Source of the DNA: Salinibacillus xinjiangensis
GTDB lineage: Bacteria > Bacillota > Bacilli > Bacillales > Alkalibacillaceae
DNA: 64,000 bases
Direction: 5' to 3'
Assembly (NCBI RefSeq): GCF_009649735.1
Contig: NZ_WJNH01000001.1
Span: 310,001 to 374,000, forward strand
A model generated the notes under the pieces. That model did no database searches, was not told where the DNA came from, and saw nothing but the letters and a program-made list of their open reading frames with translations. Of this stretch, positions 17,258 through 26,483 are shown one piece after another; the stretch's first letter is position 1, and the number at the start of each line of letters is the position of its first letter. Position numbers and translations under genes: made by a program.

Positions 17258-17600
17258 TGAAACGGAGAGAAAAACGCCTCTACTTTGTTTTGTTGTATAG
17301 CCTTTTAAGTCTGAAAGGGAAAGAAAGCTTGCTATATTACAACGTTGTATCGCAGAAAACGAGGATGTGAAATACTAGGAAGTTATTATTTACGAGTTAA
17401 TCCATGAACTTAGGTGGATGAATACGCCATTGGGGTCTTTAGGTCGGGATGCCTTTTGGCTGAATTAATCATAGACCCCTCTGATGAAAAGGGACTAAAC
17501 AGAAACCACCTACTCCAATATTGGAAAATGCAGAGAAACCTATATACTTTTGATGATTTTGATAAAGCTTAAAAACAAGTAATACAGGGCGTCCACTCGG
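17258..17600 (+). pseudogene. Decayed second copy of the ParB-like gene at 6439
   Basis: The DNA follows 6610-7110 closely: CTTTGTTTTGT, CCTTTTAA, GAGAAAGCTTGC-like AAGAAAGCTTGCTATATTAC against AGAAAGCTTGCGATTTTACA, TTATTTACGAGTTAATCCATGA against TTATGAGCTTATGCATGA in two pieces, and GCAGAGAAACCTATATACTT against ACAGAGAAACATATATGCTG. Internal stops (for example TAG at about 17299 and 17380) and deletions destroy the frame. Only the middle and end remain. Nothing recognised elsewhere in 17028-17816. Confidence 0.8.
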
Positions 17601-17816
17601 AAAACCGAATGAGGAAAGGTGGGCAGGTTTTACAGTGCCCTCCTTCACTTTTTGTTAGGTCCTAATCACTATCAATAGACAAAATAGTTCGTTTTTCTGA
17701 TTTTCATCTATCTTTCTGCTCTGGAAACCCCTCTTACCTTCCCTTCCACTTAATCAAATTACTGGATTTTTATCATTCAGGATGTATATGCTATTTGAAG
17801 GTAGGAGGTAAAAAAA

Positions 17817-19190
17817 GTGACAACAAACGATGGAGATGTAAACATTGAACATACATTAACCAAACAAGAAAAACAGAAAATTATATTCCTAATGTGTTCG
17901 GTCTTATTATTTTCTGTCATGAACGGGACAATGTTTATGATTGCTGTACCTGATATCGCGGAAGCCTTTTCCCTTTTACCATCACAGGTTAGTTGGGTGG
18001 TTACAGGTTACATCATAATTTATGCAATTGGAGCTTTAATGTATGGAAAGCTTGCTGATATTTATCCTTTAAGAACATTATTAACCATTGGTTTAAGTTT
18101 ATTTGCAGCAGGTTCTTTATTTGGTTTTTTTGCACCAAATTATATCATGGTCGTTCTAGCACGTATTATTCAGGGAGCCGGTGCTTCCTCTATTCTTGCG
18201 CTCGCTTTTATCGTGCCATCAAGGTATTTTCCAAAAGAGCAGGGAAAGGTGCTCGGGATTATTTCAAGCACAATGGCCTTTGCTTCAGGTGTCGGACCGG
18301 TGATGGGTGGTTTTGTTACAGGTGCCCTTAATTGGCAGTATTTATTTTTAATTTCGGCATTGGTTTGCGTAACGATTCCATTTTTTCGTATATGGATGCC
18401 TAATGAGGAAAAAAAAGATGGGAAAGTAGATATTCTTGGGGCTATTTTTATTGCCATAGCGGTAGCATCCTTGATCCTTACGATTACGATGTTTATATGG
18501 TGGTATATCATCATCAGTATTGTGTTTTTAAGCTTATTTATTTGGAGAATCTTCCGCAGTAACAATCCTTTTATTAATCCCAAATTATTTCAAAATGGAG
18601 CGTTTCGAACAACGATTATAACGAGCTTCTTTGCGATTTTTGCTATGTTTGGGATGATGTTTATGATGCCACTTATGTTAAGTGAGGTTTATGAATTAAG
18701 TGCTCTATTCATCGGACTTACTTTATTTCCAGGTGCCATGGCAGCGGCTATTACAGGAAGATGGGTAGGATTATTAACGGATAAGCATGGGGGTAAGCAG
18801 GTAGCATTTATGGCATTTTCACTAATGGTTACAGGCTTTTTGCTGTTATCCACTTTTATTGGTAGTCCTACTTGGGTAATAGGGATTGTGGTCATTGTCG
18901 TCTATATCGCTTTTCCTTTTATCCAAACATCGACTGCAACCTTAATCTCAACCGTCCTTTCAGATAATGAGATAGGGGTAGGAATGGGGATCTATAATTT
19001 GTGTAATTTTATGTCGGGTGCTTTTGGAGGAGCCATTATCGGTAAAATTTTAGATTATGAAAGCGAGATACTATGGAATCCATTTGCACTTGCACAAGGT
19101 CATGAGATTATGTATAGTAACGTATTTATGGGACTTGTTGGGTTAACGGTTGTTAATGGACTTTTCTTTTTCTTCGTTTTTAGATGGTAA
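17817..19190 (+). CDS. MFS drug transporter, DHA2/TetL-like
   Basis: 457 residues with about 14 hydrophobic segments. Family marks: LPSQVSWVVTGYIIIYAIGALMYG region (motif D1 type, about 55-78), the A-loop GKLADIYPLRTLL (about 76-88), ARIIQGAGASSI (about 118) and the antiporter motif C-like GPVMGGFVTGALNW (about 160). The charged membrane pattern resembles TetL/TetK and multidrug proton antiporters, but no drug can be assigned. GTG at 17817 has GGAGGTAAAAAA upstream. Single gene; its end overlaps a REP-A copy and faces the helicase gene. Confidence 0.82.
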   Translation: MTTNDGDVNIEHTLTKQEKQKIIFLMCSVLLFSVMNGTMFMIAVPDIAEAFSLLPSQVSWVVTGYIIIYAIGALMYGKLADIYPLRTLLTIGLSLFAAGSLFGFFAPNYIMVVLARIIQGAGASSILALAFIVPSRYFPKEQGKVLGIISSTMAFASGVGPVMGGFVTGALNWQYLFLISALVCVTIPFFRIWMPNEEKKDGKVDILGAIFIAIAVASLILTITMFIWWYIIISIVFLSLFIWRIFRSNNPFINPKLFQNGAFRTTIITSFFAIFAMFGMMFMMPLMLSEVYELSALFIGLTLFPGAMAAAITGRWVGLLTDKHGGKQVAFMAFSLMVTGFLLLSTFIGSPTWVIGIVVIVVYIAFPFIQTSTATLISTVLSDNEIGVGMGIYNLCNFMSGAFGGAIIGKILDYESEILWNPFALAQGHEIMYSNVFMGLVGLTVVNGLFFFFVFRW

Positions 19191-19195
19191 AATGG

Positions 19196-19226
19196 GTGGT
19201 ACGGGGGGACAGGTTCCTCGTCCCAC
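19196..19226. repeat. REP-A copy between convergent genes
   Basis: GTGGTACGGGGGGACAGGTT then CCTCGTCCCAC; same direction as the 7185 copy. It starts 5 bp after the MFS stop and ends 20 bp from the helicase stop, so it may act as terminator. Confidence 0.8.
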
Positions 19227-19246
19227 TCCCCCTTCCAAACCTTTCC

Positions 19247-21433
19247 CTATTGTCCCAATTCCAGCAACCCCATCTCCAAACAAGTCCCAACAGCCAACTG
19301 CTTCGAAAACTTCGGAAAACGAATCTCCACAATCCCATCCTCACAGTTAACAATCTCACCAGCTCCAAACACACGGTGTTTTACCATTAGGCCTTTTATC
19401 AAAACCTTCTCATCTTTAATCGCATTGGGACTAACCGGCGCTTTCTCTTTCGCTTGTTTCTTCCTAATCTTCTCCACCTTCGACTGGGACTTGCCAATTT
19501 GAGTAGGAGGATTGATCATCCGATTCACATCTTCATAAAACTGAGAAACCCGAACCTTCTTCCCATACTTCATTTGATACGTAATCAGCTCCAAATGCTC
19601 TTTTGCCCGAGTCATCCCCACATAAAAAAGCCTTACCGCCTCTTCCATCGGCTCCATTATGCCTTCCTTCTTACTCTCAATATCCGACTGAGCCGGAATC
19701 ACGCCTTCAATCAAATCAATCATATATACACGCGAAAACTCCAAGCCTTTGGAACTATGAAAAGTTGAAAACGTGACCGCATTCTCATGCTTATTAAACT
19801 TCGAGGATTTCATCAGTGCATCCAAATGCTTAATCCGCTTACCAAACTCAATCACCCCATCAACTGATTTGGAAATCTCTTCAAGGGTGTTCAGAATATC
19901 AAGCAAATTTTCCTTATTAAAACCAAGTCGCTTACTCATATCCTTCAGAACTTCCTCATACCCAAGATCTGACCGAATCGCGCGGATTGCCTGCGTTGGC
20001 GACATGTCTTTCATCTCACTAAAAATCTTTTTCCCCTTTTTAACCTTCAGCCTTTGGAAATCCTTCAAATCGGAAAACTGAATCAAATTATCGAACACCG
20101 ACTCGTTATTCCCCATCCGCTTCAACTGGGCCATATGCTGTCTGGACAAAAACCAATTAAACTTCCCATAAATGCGTTCAAACACATCCGTCCGCCGAAC
20201 ATCAAAAGCCAGGCGCATGAAGTTCATCATATCCTGTACAACCCAATGGCTGAAAAAACGATTGTCCGAATCCTTCATATAAAAAGGAATCTTCGCCTGT
20301 TCAAAGGCATCAATCAGAGTTATGGAGGAGGAATTATTTCGATACAAAATCGCGTTATCCTCATAGTTTTCCAACCGAGAAATTTCTTCGGCTAGATAAG
20401 TAGCCTGTCCCTTATAATCGGTCAGCGACACAAGTTCAACCGGCTTCTTATCAGGATTTTTTGTAAACATATTTTTATCGTAACGATTTTTGTTCCGCTT
20501 AATGAACCTGTTCGCAATCTCCACAATCTCCTTGGAAGATCGATAGTTTTGCTCCATTTTCAAAATCTTCGCCTCAGGGTAGACCTTTTGAAAATCTAGC
20601 AAATACTGAGGCTCTGCGGCTCGCCACGTATAGATGGATTGGTCATCGTCCGCAACAACACATAGGTTCCGATGCTCTTCAACCAACTTTTCTATGATAG
20701 AATGCTGCACCAAGGAAGTATCTTGACTCTCGTCGGTAAGAAAGTAGTCGTACTTCTGCTGGTATTTCCTTCGCATTTTGATGTTCTCATCCAGCGCACG
20801 ATTGGCAATGGTCAGCATGTCATCATAATCGACCAATAACTGATTGGCGTGTGATTTCTTAAAATCCTCATACTGCTTAAAAATCTCCACAGCCTTTGGA
20901 ACATCGCTCTCCACCGATGACCATTTTTCCTCTGGAAGCATTCGATTTTTAATGAAACTGATGTAAGTAGTGAGCTCTTCTAGTTGGTCATCTGTAATAT
21001 TTTCCTCATTTACCGACTGAAAGATCCGACGCAAAACCATTTTCTTATTCAGCTCAAAACCAACCTCACCTTCTATCAACTTATACGCCACATCATTTCG
21101 CCAAAAATACTCCCGTACCACCTGAAAAGCTAAACTATGTATAGTAGAAAAATCAATCGATGGCAGCCCTGGGAAAAAGCTTTGGAATCGATCCTTCATG
21201 TCATTGGCAGATGCTTTGCTAAAGGTAACTGCTTTGACCCTTACAGGATCTACACCCAACACCTCTAGCAGATAACCAATCCTCATAATGATCGTTGTGG
21301 TTTTCCCCGAACCTGGTGAAGCCAATAGCAGCAGTGGCCCTTCTGTATGTAAAACTGCCTGTTTCTGAACACTATTCAGCGACACCCCGATATCTTTTAT
21401 TTTTCGATTAAAAAACTTCTCTCCTGTTGTCAT
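19247..21433 (-). CDS. UvrD/Rep-family ATP-dependent DNA helicase (YjcD-like)
   Basis: 728 residues from ATG 21433 (GGGAG 8 bases upstream; the 13-residue upstream extension is rejected). Superfamily 1 motifs in order: LNSVQKQAV (Q motif), LLLASPGSGKTTTIIMR (Walker A, about 45), VKAVTFSKASANDM (Ia), DYFLTDESQDTSLVQ (Walker B, about 225), VADDDQSIYTWRAA (III), MEQNYRSSKEIVEI (IV), FHSSKGLEFSRVYM (V) and RLFYVGMTRAKEHL (VI). It is expected to unwind DNA 3' to 5' in repair or recombination. The C-terminal tail with HRVFGAGEIV is a Tudor-like segment known in UvrD/PcrA. Not the main PcrA, which would be near ligA. Confidence 0.9.
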   Translation of the reverse strand: MTTGEKFFNRKIKDIGVSLNSVQKQAVLHTEGPLLLLASPGSGKTTTIIMRIGYLLEVLGVDPVRVKAVTFSKASANDMKDRFQSFFPGLPSIDFSTIHSLAFQVVREYFWRNDVAYKLIEGEVGFELNKKMVLRRIFQSVNEENITDDQLEELTTYISFIKNRMLPEEKWSSVESDVPKAVEIFKQYEDFKKSHANQLLVDYDDMLTIANRALDENIKMRRKYQQKYDYFLTDESQDTSLVQHSIIEKLVEEHRNLCVVADDDQSIYTWRAAEPQYLLDFQKVYPEAKILKMEQNYRSSKEIVEIANRFIKRNKNRYDKNMFTKNPDKKPVELVSLTDYKGQATYLAEEISRLENYEDNAILYRNNSSSITLIDAFEQAKIPFYMKDSDNRFFSHWVVQDMMNFMRLAFDVRRTDVFERIYGKFNWFLSRQHMAQLKRMGNNESVFDNLIQFSDLKDFQRLKVKKGKKIFSEMKDMSPTQAIRAIRSDLGYEEVLKDMSKRLGFNKENLLDILNTLEEISKSVDGVIEFGKRIKHLDALMKSSKFNKHENAVTFSTFHSSKGLEFSRVYMIDLIEGVIPAQSDIESKKEGIMEPMEEAVRLFYVGMTRAKEHLELITYQMKYGKKVRVSQFYEDVNRMINPPTQIGKSQSKVEKIRKKQAKEKAPVSPNAIKDEKVLIKGLMVKHRVFGAGEIVNCEDGIVEIRFPKFSKQLAVGTCLEMGLLELGQ

Positions 21434-21524
21434 TACATGTACTCCCTTTATGCCGTTTATCCTAACAACCATCGTATCATAAATGTACTAGGTTCAAGGC
21501 TATGAAATTATTACTTTATTAAAA

Positions 21525-21555
21525 TTCGACAAATATCGGGTGGTGACAGGCACCG
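21525..21555 (+). repeat. REP-B copy
   Basis: TTCGACAAATATCGGGTGGT followed by GACAGGCACCG. Confidence 0.9.
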
Positions 21556-21560
21556 ACACA

Positions 21561-21590
21561 AAAAGGCCAGATAATTTATCTGGCCTGGCA
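21561..21590 (-). terminator. Terminator of the M20 amidohydrolase gene
   Basis: GGCCAGATAA/TTATCTGGCC: a 9-10 bp stem with a tiny loop, followed on the minus strand by TTTTTTGTG. Confidence 0.85.
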
Positions 21591-21608
21591 AAAATTCATA
21601 TGTTTTTT

Positions 21609-22733
21609 TTATAAGTTATAGGTATGTTTAACCGCTTGATATAAGATATTGACTCCATTGATCATGGCATCATGGTCAAACTTCATATTAGGGTGATGTA
21701 ATCCTGGCTCAAGCCCACAGCCTAAACCTAGCATAGTGGCCTTTAAGGAAGGCTTTTTAATCGTATAGTAATGAAAATCGTCGCCACCTGGGGTCACTAA
21801 TGGTTGATCTAGGTTATCTTTCCCAAGAGTATCCTCAATGGCTTTACTCATAATATCGATTGCTTCATCGTTTAATTTGGCAGCCGCAATTGCTCCGACA
21901 CTCTCCAATTTAATATCCACATTATACAATTCTTTAACGGTGTCAATGATCCCATTCACTTTGGATTCTAATTCGTCCATTTGTTCATTCGTTTGCGCTC
22001 TTAAATCTAATGAAAAGGAAGCACTACCTGGAATGATATTGGTACTTTTTCCGCCAGCTTGAAAATTAGTCATCTTAACGGAATGAGGTACTAAAGGATC
22101 TAAATGAATTTGTCTAAGCAAATTGACAATTTGAGCCCCAACTTCAATAGCATTGTCATTGAGATGTGGTCGTGCCCCATGTGCATCATCACCTTTAATG
22201 GCTCCCCTATACATTTGACTTGCCCCGTGAACGATTACTGGAGAAGCATGACCCATTGCGGTTTCTTGTATAGGTCTTAGATGTACACCAAATAAATAAT
22301 CCACATCATGCACAACGTTCTTTTCAACCATTTTCAAAGCCCCTGATCCCTTTTCTTCAGCTGGTTGGAAAATAAAACGAACAGCAATTTTGTCTTTTAA
22401 ACCTTCTTCTTCCTCTAGACGCCATAACAGCCCTAACACCATGGACATATGTGCATCATGTCCACAAGAATGATTCGCTTGGAATTTCCCATCAACTTCC
22501 TGCCAAAGGGCGTCGATATCAGCCCGTACTGCTACAATAGGTAAACCCTGATCAAAATTACCATAATCCCCAATGACTCCAGTACAGTCATCAAAGGTAG
22601 TAACCTTACATCCACTCTCTTTTAATAGATTCTCAATATATTTAGTTGTTTCTACCTCTTCCCAACTTATTTCAGCATGGGTATGAAGATGATGGAACGT
22701 ATTCAATACTTTTTGTTCTATTCCATTACTCAT
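21609..22733 (-). CDS. M20-family N-acyl-amino acid amidohydrolase
   Basis: 374 residues. M20D peptidase features: HTHAEISWEE (metal-dimer region), VRADIDALW (about 70), SCGHDAHMSMVLGLL with metal-binding C/H/D/H (about 88-95), FQPAEEKGSGALKM with the catalytic Glu (about 122-130), HGARPHLNDNAIE in the lid domain (about 185) and HHPNMKFDHDAM at the end. The family removes acyl groups from N-acyl-L-amino acids or related amides in the cytoplasm. Its ATG immediately follows the stop of the RpiR gene with no gap, so the two are co-translated; the racemase and transporter are divergent partners. Confidence 0.88.
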   Translation of the reverse strand: MSNGIEQKVLNTFHHLHTHAEISWEEVETTKYIENLLKESGCKVTTFDDCTGVIGDYGNFDQGLPIVAVRADIDALWQEVDGKFQANHSCGHDAHMSMVLGLLWRLEEEEGLKDKIAVRFIFQPAEEKGSGALKMVEKNVVHDVDYLFGVHLRPIQETAMGHASPVIVHGASQMYRGAIKGDDAHGARPHLNDNAIEVGAQIVNLLRQIHLDPLVPHSVKMTNFQAGGKSTNIIPGSASFSLDLRAQTNEQMDELESKVNGIIDTVKELYNVDIKLESVGAIAAAKLNDEAIDIMSKAIEDTLGKDNLDQPLVTPGGDDFHYYTIKKPSLKATMLGLGCGLEPGLHHPNMKFDHDAMINGVNILYQAVKHTYNL

Positions 22734-23561
22734 TTATTCTTCGCCATCCTTTATCAAATATTTATAAGTATAACTAATTTTTCCATGGTCCTTAACCCCT
22801 TTTATAACCTCAAATAATAGTGAATTTACCACAGATAGAGTTATAGGACCTCTAGAAAGTAATGATTTATCGCTAACATGAATAGGTAATAGTAAGTCAG
22901 CAAACTCAGCTATTGGTGAAACACGAGAATCGGTAACGGCGATTACTCGTATATCTTTACTTTTCGCTTCCTCTGCCAGCCTTAAGGTATCAAGTGCATA
23001 TCGATAAAATGAAAAAATCACAACGGTTGACCCTTTAGGAAGTAAATCTAAAACTCCAGCATCATTTTCAGGTCGGTATAAGGACACATTGCCAAGTATG
23101 TAATTTAAATTAAAATAAAACCAATGGGCATAGGAGAATGATTGAAAATAACCAGCTACTACAATCTTTTCACTATCGATCAAACACCTTACTGCCTGTT
23201 CCATGTCTTCTAGTTCTAAACGTTCAATATTAGTTCTTAAATGATTGATGTCTGCTTTCATACTTTGAGCAAAACCATTAGTGCCCTTACCTTCTGACTC
23301 TAGCCCTTCAATAGGTCTACGATTTAAATCTAAAAGATGCCTTCGAACTTCCTTTTGCAGAGTACCATAACCAGAATAACCAATTTCACTACAAAAGCGC
23401 AGAACCGTTGTTTCGCTAACATCAATAATCTTACCCACTTCCTTTGCTGGATGTATAGCAAATATCATAGGTTCTGACAATAAAAAGTCTCCTACTTTTT
23501 TTAATCCTTTTGTTAAAGAAGAAAATTTCAGGTTGGTTTGCTTTACATAGTTCGGCTCCAT
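22734..23561 (-). CDS. RpiR/MurR-family transcriptional regulator
   Basis: 275 residues. N-terminal HTH_6 domain (VGDFLLSEPMIFA, then VSETTVLRFCSEIGYSGYG at about 45-65) and C-terminal SIS domain (about 120-260; VVAGYFQSFSYAH, VIFSFYRYALDTL, VIAVTDSRVSPIA), the pattern of RpiR regulators that sense phosphosugars or other small ligands. It is transcribed away from the YfcC transporter, and a long palindrome in the shared promoter region is its likely operator. The ligand is probably an N-acyl amino acid or a related compound; that is inference from the neighbours. Confidence 0.88.
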   Translation of the reverse strand: MEPNYVKQTNLKFSSLTKGLKKVGDFLLSEPMIFAIHPAKEVGKIIDVSETTVLRFCSEIGYSGYGTLQKEVRRHLLDLNRRPIEGLESEGKGTNGFAQSMKADINHLRTNIERLELEDMEQAVRCLIDSEKIVVAGYFQSFSYAHWFYFNLNYILGNVSLYRPENDAGVLDLLPKGSTVVIFSFYRYALDTLRLAEEAKSKDIRVIAVTDSRVSPIAEFADLLLPIHVSDKSLLSRGPITLSVVNSLLFEVIKGVKDHGKISYTYKYLIKDGEE

Positions 23562-23604
23562 AGGTCCCCCAATAATAATTTTGAAGTTTTCACAACATTC
23601 TGTG

Positions 23605-23642
23605 TTGAAATAAAGTATAAACTATAATATACTTTACTTCAA
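23605..23642. promoter_or_regulatory. Palindromic operator between rpiR-type gene and yfcC-type gene
   Basis: TTGAAATAAAGTATA (23605-23619) and TATACTTTACTTCAA (23628-23642) are inverted complements with one mismatch and an 8-base spacer. The TTGAA...TTCAA outline suits RpiR-type regulators. It overlaps the likely promoters of both divergent genes. Confidence 0.65.
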
Positions 23643-23684
23643 CTTTAAATATTCTGAAAAAAATGTCAACGGGGGGGAATACAC

Positions 23685-25130
23685 ATGAGTGAAAAAAACT
23701 CAAAAGATTTGGAACAGCACACTGATCCAAATGCTAAGAAAAAGAAAAAGAGACAATTACCAGATGCGTATGTCATATTATTTGGCTTCTTGGTACTTGC
23801 AGCTATTTTAACCTACATCATTCCTGCAGGAAGCTTTGAAAGGGAACCAACGGACAATGGCAAATCTGTCATTATACCGGGAAGCTATGAACAGATTGAT
23901 CAACAGCCAGCCTCAGTCATGGATGTTTTCACTTCCATACAAGAAGGTTTAGTTGGCGGAGCAGCACTGATCTTTTTAGTATTAATTATTGGTGGTGCAT
24001 TCGCTGTTATTGAAAGCACCGGTGCTGTTGATACGGTGATTATGAAAACGATAGATAAAACGAGAAATAAAGAGTGGTTGCTGATTACCGTTGTAGCCGT
24101 ATTGTTCTCCATTTTTGGCGGACTCGGCATTATTGTTAATGCTGTTATTGCCTTTATACCTATTGGAATTCTTCTCGCACGAGCCATGAATATGGACGCA
24201 ATCGTCGGGGTATCGATTATATATCTTGGAGCCTATTCAGGATTTGCTATTGGTTTCTTAGATCCAATGACAACCGGGTTTGCACAGCAAATCGCGGAAT
24301 TACCACTTTTTTCAGGCTTAAGCTTTCGTTTAGTCATTTATGTAACAGTTTTAGCTTCTTCCTTAATCTATATTATTTGGTACGCGAACAGGGTTAAAAA
24401 AGATCCACAGAAAAGTATCCTTAAGGAAAATAGGTTTCCAAAGTATGATGAAAAGAGCATGGACAACGTTTCATCTAAATTAACCACAACACACAAACTT
24501 GTCCTTTCCGTTTTAGCCATTGGAATTGGACTTTATGTTTATGGGGTATTTCAACTTGGCTGGTCAATTAACCAAATGGCAGGTATATTTATAGCTATCG
24601 CTATCATTACGGCTCTAATTGCCAAAATGGGAGCCAATAAACTAGTTTTAGAGTTTATGAACGGCTGTAAAGGTGTTGTATACGGGGCCTTAATTATTGG
24701 GATGGCAAGGTCTATTGTGGTCATTTTAGAAAATGGCATGATATTAGATACAATCGTAAATGGAATGGCAGTAGGAATGGAATCTTTTTCAAGTGTAACT
24801 GGGGCAATTGCCTTGTTTATCGGAAATGGTTTATTTAATCTCGTTGTAAGTTCCGGAAGTGGACAAGCAGCAATCGTAATGCCAATCATGACACCATTAG
24901 CAGACCTTATGGAGATTCCTCGCCAAGTTGCGGTTCAAGCCTACTCTATGGGGGATGGTTTTACAAATATTATTACTCCACTATCAGGAATTCTCATGGC
25001 TAACCTTGCAATTGCAGGTATACCATGGACGAAGTGGATTAAGTTTGCTCTTCCTTTAGTTTTAATTTGGTATACCATTGGTGTTATCTATTTAACAATT
25101 GGGGTCTTAATGAATTGGGGTCCAATGTAA
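23685..25130 (+). CDS. YfcC-family membrane transporter
   Basis: 481 residues, with a charged 30-residue N-terminus followed by 11-13 hydrophobic segments. YfcC-type features include ILTYIIPAGSFER (about 48), GGAALIFLVLIIGGAFAVIESTGA (about 90) split by membrane turns, and near the end SGSGQAAIVMPIMTPL and GDGFTNIITPLSG, which resemble the paired substrate loops of the DcuC/AbgT/YfcC superfamily. Members carry dicarboxylates, peptides or acyl-amino acids. Being opposite an M20 deacylase and before a racemase, uptake of N-acylated amino acids is likely here (inference). ATG at 23685 follows GGGGGGGAA. Confidence 0.85.
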   Translation: MSEKNSKDLEQHTDPNAKKKKKRQLPDAYVILFGFLVLAAILTYIIPAGSFEREPTDNGKSVIIPGSYEQIDQQPASVMDVFTSIQEGLVGGAALIFLVLIIGGAFAVIESTGAVDTVIMKTIDKTRNKEWLLITVVAVLFSIFGGLGIIVNAVIAFIPIGILLARAMNMDAIVGVSIIYLGAYSGFAIGFLDPMTTGFAQQIAELPLFSGLSFRLVIYVTVLASSLIYIIWYANRVKKDPQKSILKENRFPKYDEKSMDNVSSKLTTTHKLVLSVLAIGIGLYVYGVFQLGWSINQMAGIFIAIAIITALIAKMGANKLVLEFMNGCKGVVYGALIIGMARSIVVILENGMILDTIVNGMAVGMESFSSVTGAIALFIGNGLFNLVVSSGSGQAAIVMPIMTPLADLMEIPRQVAVQAYSMGDGFTNIITPLSGILMANLAIAGIPWTKWIKFALPLVLIWYTIGVIYLTIGVLMNWGPM

Positions 25131-25153
25131 TAAATTTAAGGGAGCGATCTTGA

Positions 25154-26260
25154 TTGAAACTGAAGGAAATAAATTTGTACAAAGTAAGCATGCGAATGAA
25201 AAATCCTTTCACCACAAGCTTTGGAACAGAACAAAACCGTAAATTTATTCTAGTAGAAGTAAAAGATGACCAAGAATTAACAGGCTGGGGAGAGTGTGTA
25301 ACAACCGAACGTCCTTTATATATTGAGGAATTCACAGACTCTAGTTGGGTTATGTTGGAAAAATTCCTTATTCCACTAGTTCTTAATCGAGAAATTGGTC
25401 ATCCTGATGAGCTACAAAAAGATTTCTCTCCTTATAAAAGGAACAATCTAGCAAAGTCAGCCATTGAAGGGGCAGTTTGGGATTTATATGCAAAATCCAA
25501 AGGAATTTCTTTATCCGAAGCCTTAGGTGGAGCCAAAAACGAAATTGAAGTAGGTGTCAGTCTAGGAATTGAGGATAATATCCAAGATCTCTTAGAGAAT
25601 ATACAACAAAAGTCAGACGAAGGGTACAGAAGAATAAAAATTAAAATTAAACCAGGTAAAGACGTAGAAGTTATTGATCAGGTGCGACAACGCTTCCCTG
25701 ACCTGCCCCTTATGGTAGATGCGAATTCTGCTTATACCTTAGAGGATCTACCTACCTTAAAGGAAATGGATAAGTATAATCTTATGATGATTGAACAACC
25801 ACTAACAGCGGGAGACCTAATCGACCACGCAAAGCTACAAAAAGAGGTTGAAACACCGATTTGCCTAGATGAAAGTATTCATTCTTATGAGGATGCTAGA
25901 CAAGCTATTGAACTAGGAAGCGGTAAAATCATTAACATGAAAGTTGGTAGAGTCGGTGGACTGACACAGGCAAAAAAAATACATGGTCTATGCCAAGAAG
26001 CAAACATCCCATTATGGTGTGGAGGAATGCTCGAGTCAGGAGTAGGTCGGGCTCACAATATCGCTATTACTTCATTGGCCAATTTTACACTTCCTGGGGA
26101 TACCGCCTCATCATCTAGATATTGGGAAAAGGACATTATTGAACCAGAAGTAGTGGTAGATAACGGATTACTTCAAGTTCCTACTAAACCTGGAATTGGA
26201 TTTGAGGTCAATCTTGATGAAGTTTTAAAGCATACTATTGAACATAAAACGTTTCATTAA
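25154..26260 (+). CDS. N-acylamino acid racemase / o-succinylbenzoate synthase-like enolase-superfamily enzyme
   Basis: 368 residues, the usual size. Enolase-superfamily catalytic residues are in place: K-x-K in RRIKIKIKPG (about 162-166), metal ligands D in MVDANSAY (about 190), E in MMIEQPL (about 215) and D in CLDESIH (about 240), and K in INMKVGRVGG (about 264). MenC and N-acylamino acid racemase share this family. With no menaquinone genes nearby but a deacylase, a YfcC carrier and an RpiR regulator, racemisation of N-acyl-amino acids is the more likely role. TTG start at 25154 after AAGGGAG. Confidence 0.85.
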   Translation: MKLKEINLYKVSMRMKNPFTTSFGTEQNRKFILVEVKDDQELTGWGECVTTERPLYIEEFTDSSWVMLEKFLIPLVLNREIGHPDELQKDFSPYKRNNLAKSAIEGAVWDLYAKSKGISLSEALGGAKNEIEVGVSLGIEDNIQDLLENIQQKSDEGYRRIKIKIKPGKDVEVIDQVRQRFPDLPLMVDANSAYTLEDLPTLKEMDKYNLMMIEQPLTAGDLIDHAKLQKEVETPICLDESIHSYEDARQAIELGSGKIINMKVGRVGGLTQAKKIHGLCQEANIPLWCGGMLESGVGRAHNIAITSLANFTLPGDTASSSRYWEKDIIEPEVVVDNGLLQVPTKPGIGFEVNLDEVLKHTIEHKTFH

Positions 26261-26271
26261 TTCTATTGGTT

Positions 26272-26303
26272 AACTCGACTACACATGTGTAGTCGAGTTT
26301 TTC
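26272..26303 (+). terminator. Terminator after racemase
   Basis: AACTCGACTACAC and GTGTAGTCGAGTT, 13-bp stem with a 2-base loop, followed by TTTTT. Confidence 0.88.
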
Positions 26304-26350
26304 TATTTAATGGATTAAAAATCTACGTGGCATTTTTCTATGTCGAAGCC

Positions 26351-26379
26351 GTCGACAAAATTCGGGTGGTGACAGGCAC
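26351..26379 (+). repeat. REP-B copy
   Basis: GTCGACAAAATTCGGGTGGT followed by GACAGGCAC. Confidence 0.9.
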
Positions 26380-26483
26380 GAGATATAACGTTCTCCGATA
26401 GGTGTTATTTAAAAAGGTGATAAGTCAATACACCTTAAATATGTTAGTGTTTAAGAATACAGCACTACGTCGGAGGTGGATCA

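Noticed and set aside
17118..17300. Open frame upstream of the MFS gene on the plus strand
   Set aside because: No ribosome site, unusual composition, and its end overlaps the decayed ParB-like copy in another frame.
21433..21472. Longer start for the helicase
   Set aside because: The upstream 13 residues lack a ribosome site; ATG 21433 has GGGAG at good spacing.
13018..26379. Riboswitch or T-box in REP-B regions
   Set aside because: The units are only 30 bp, scattered, not placed upstream of particular genes and show no larger structure.
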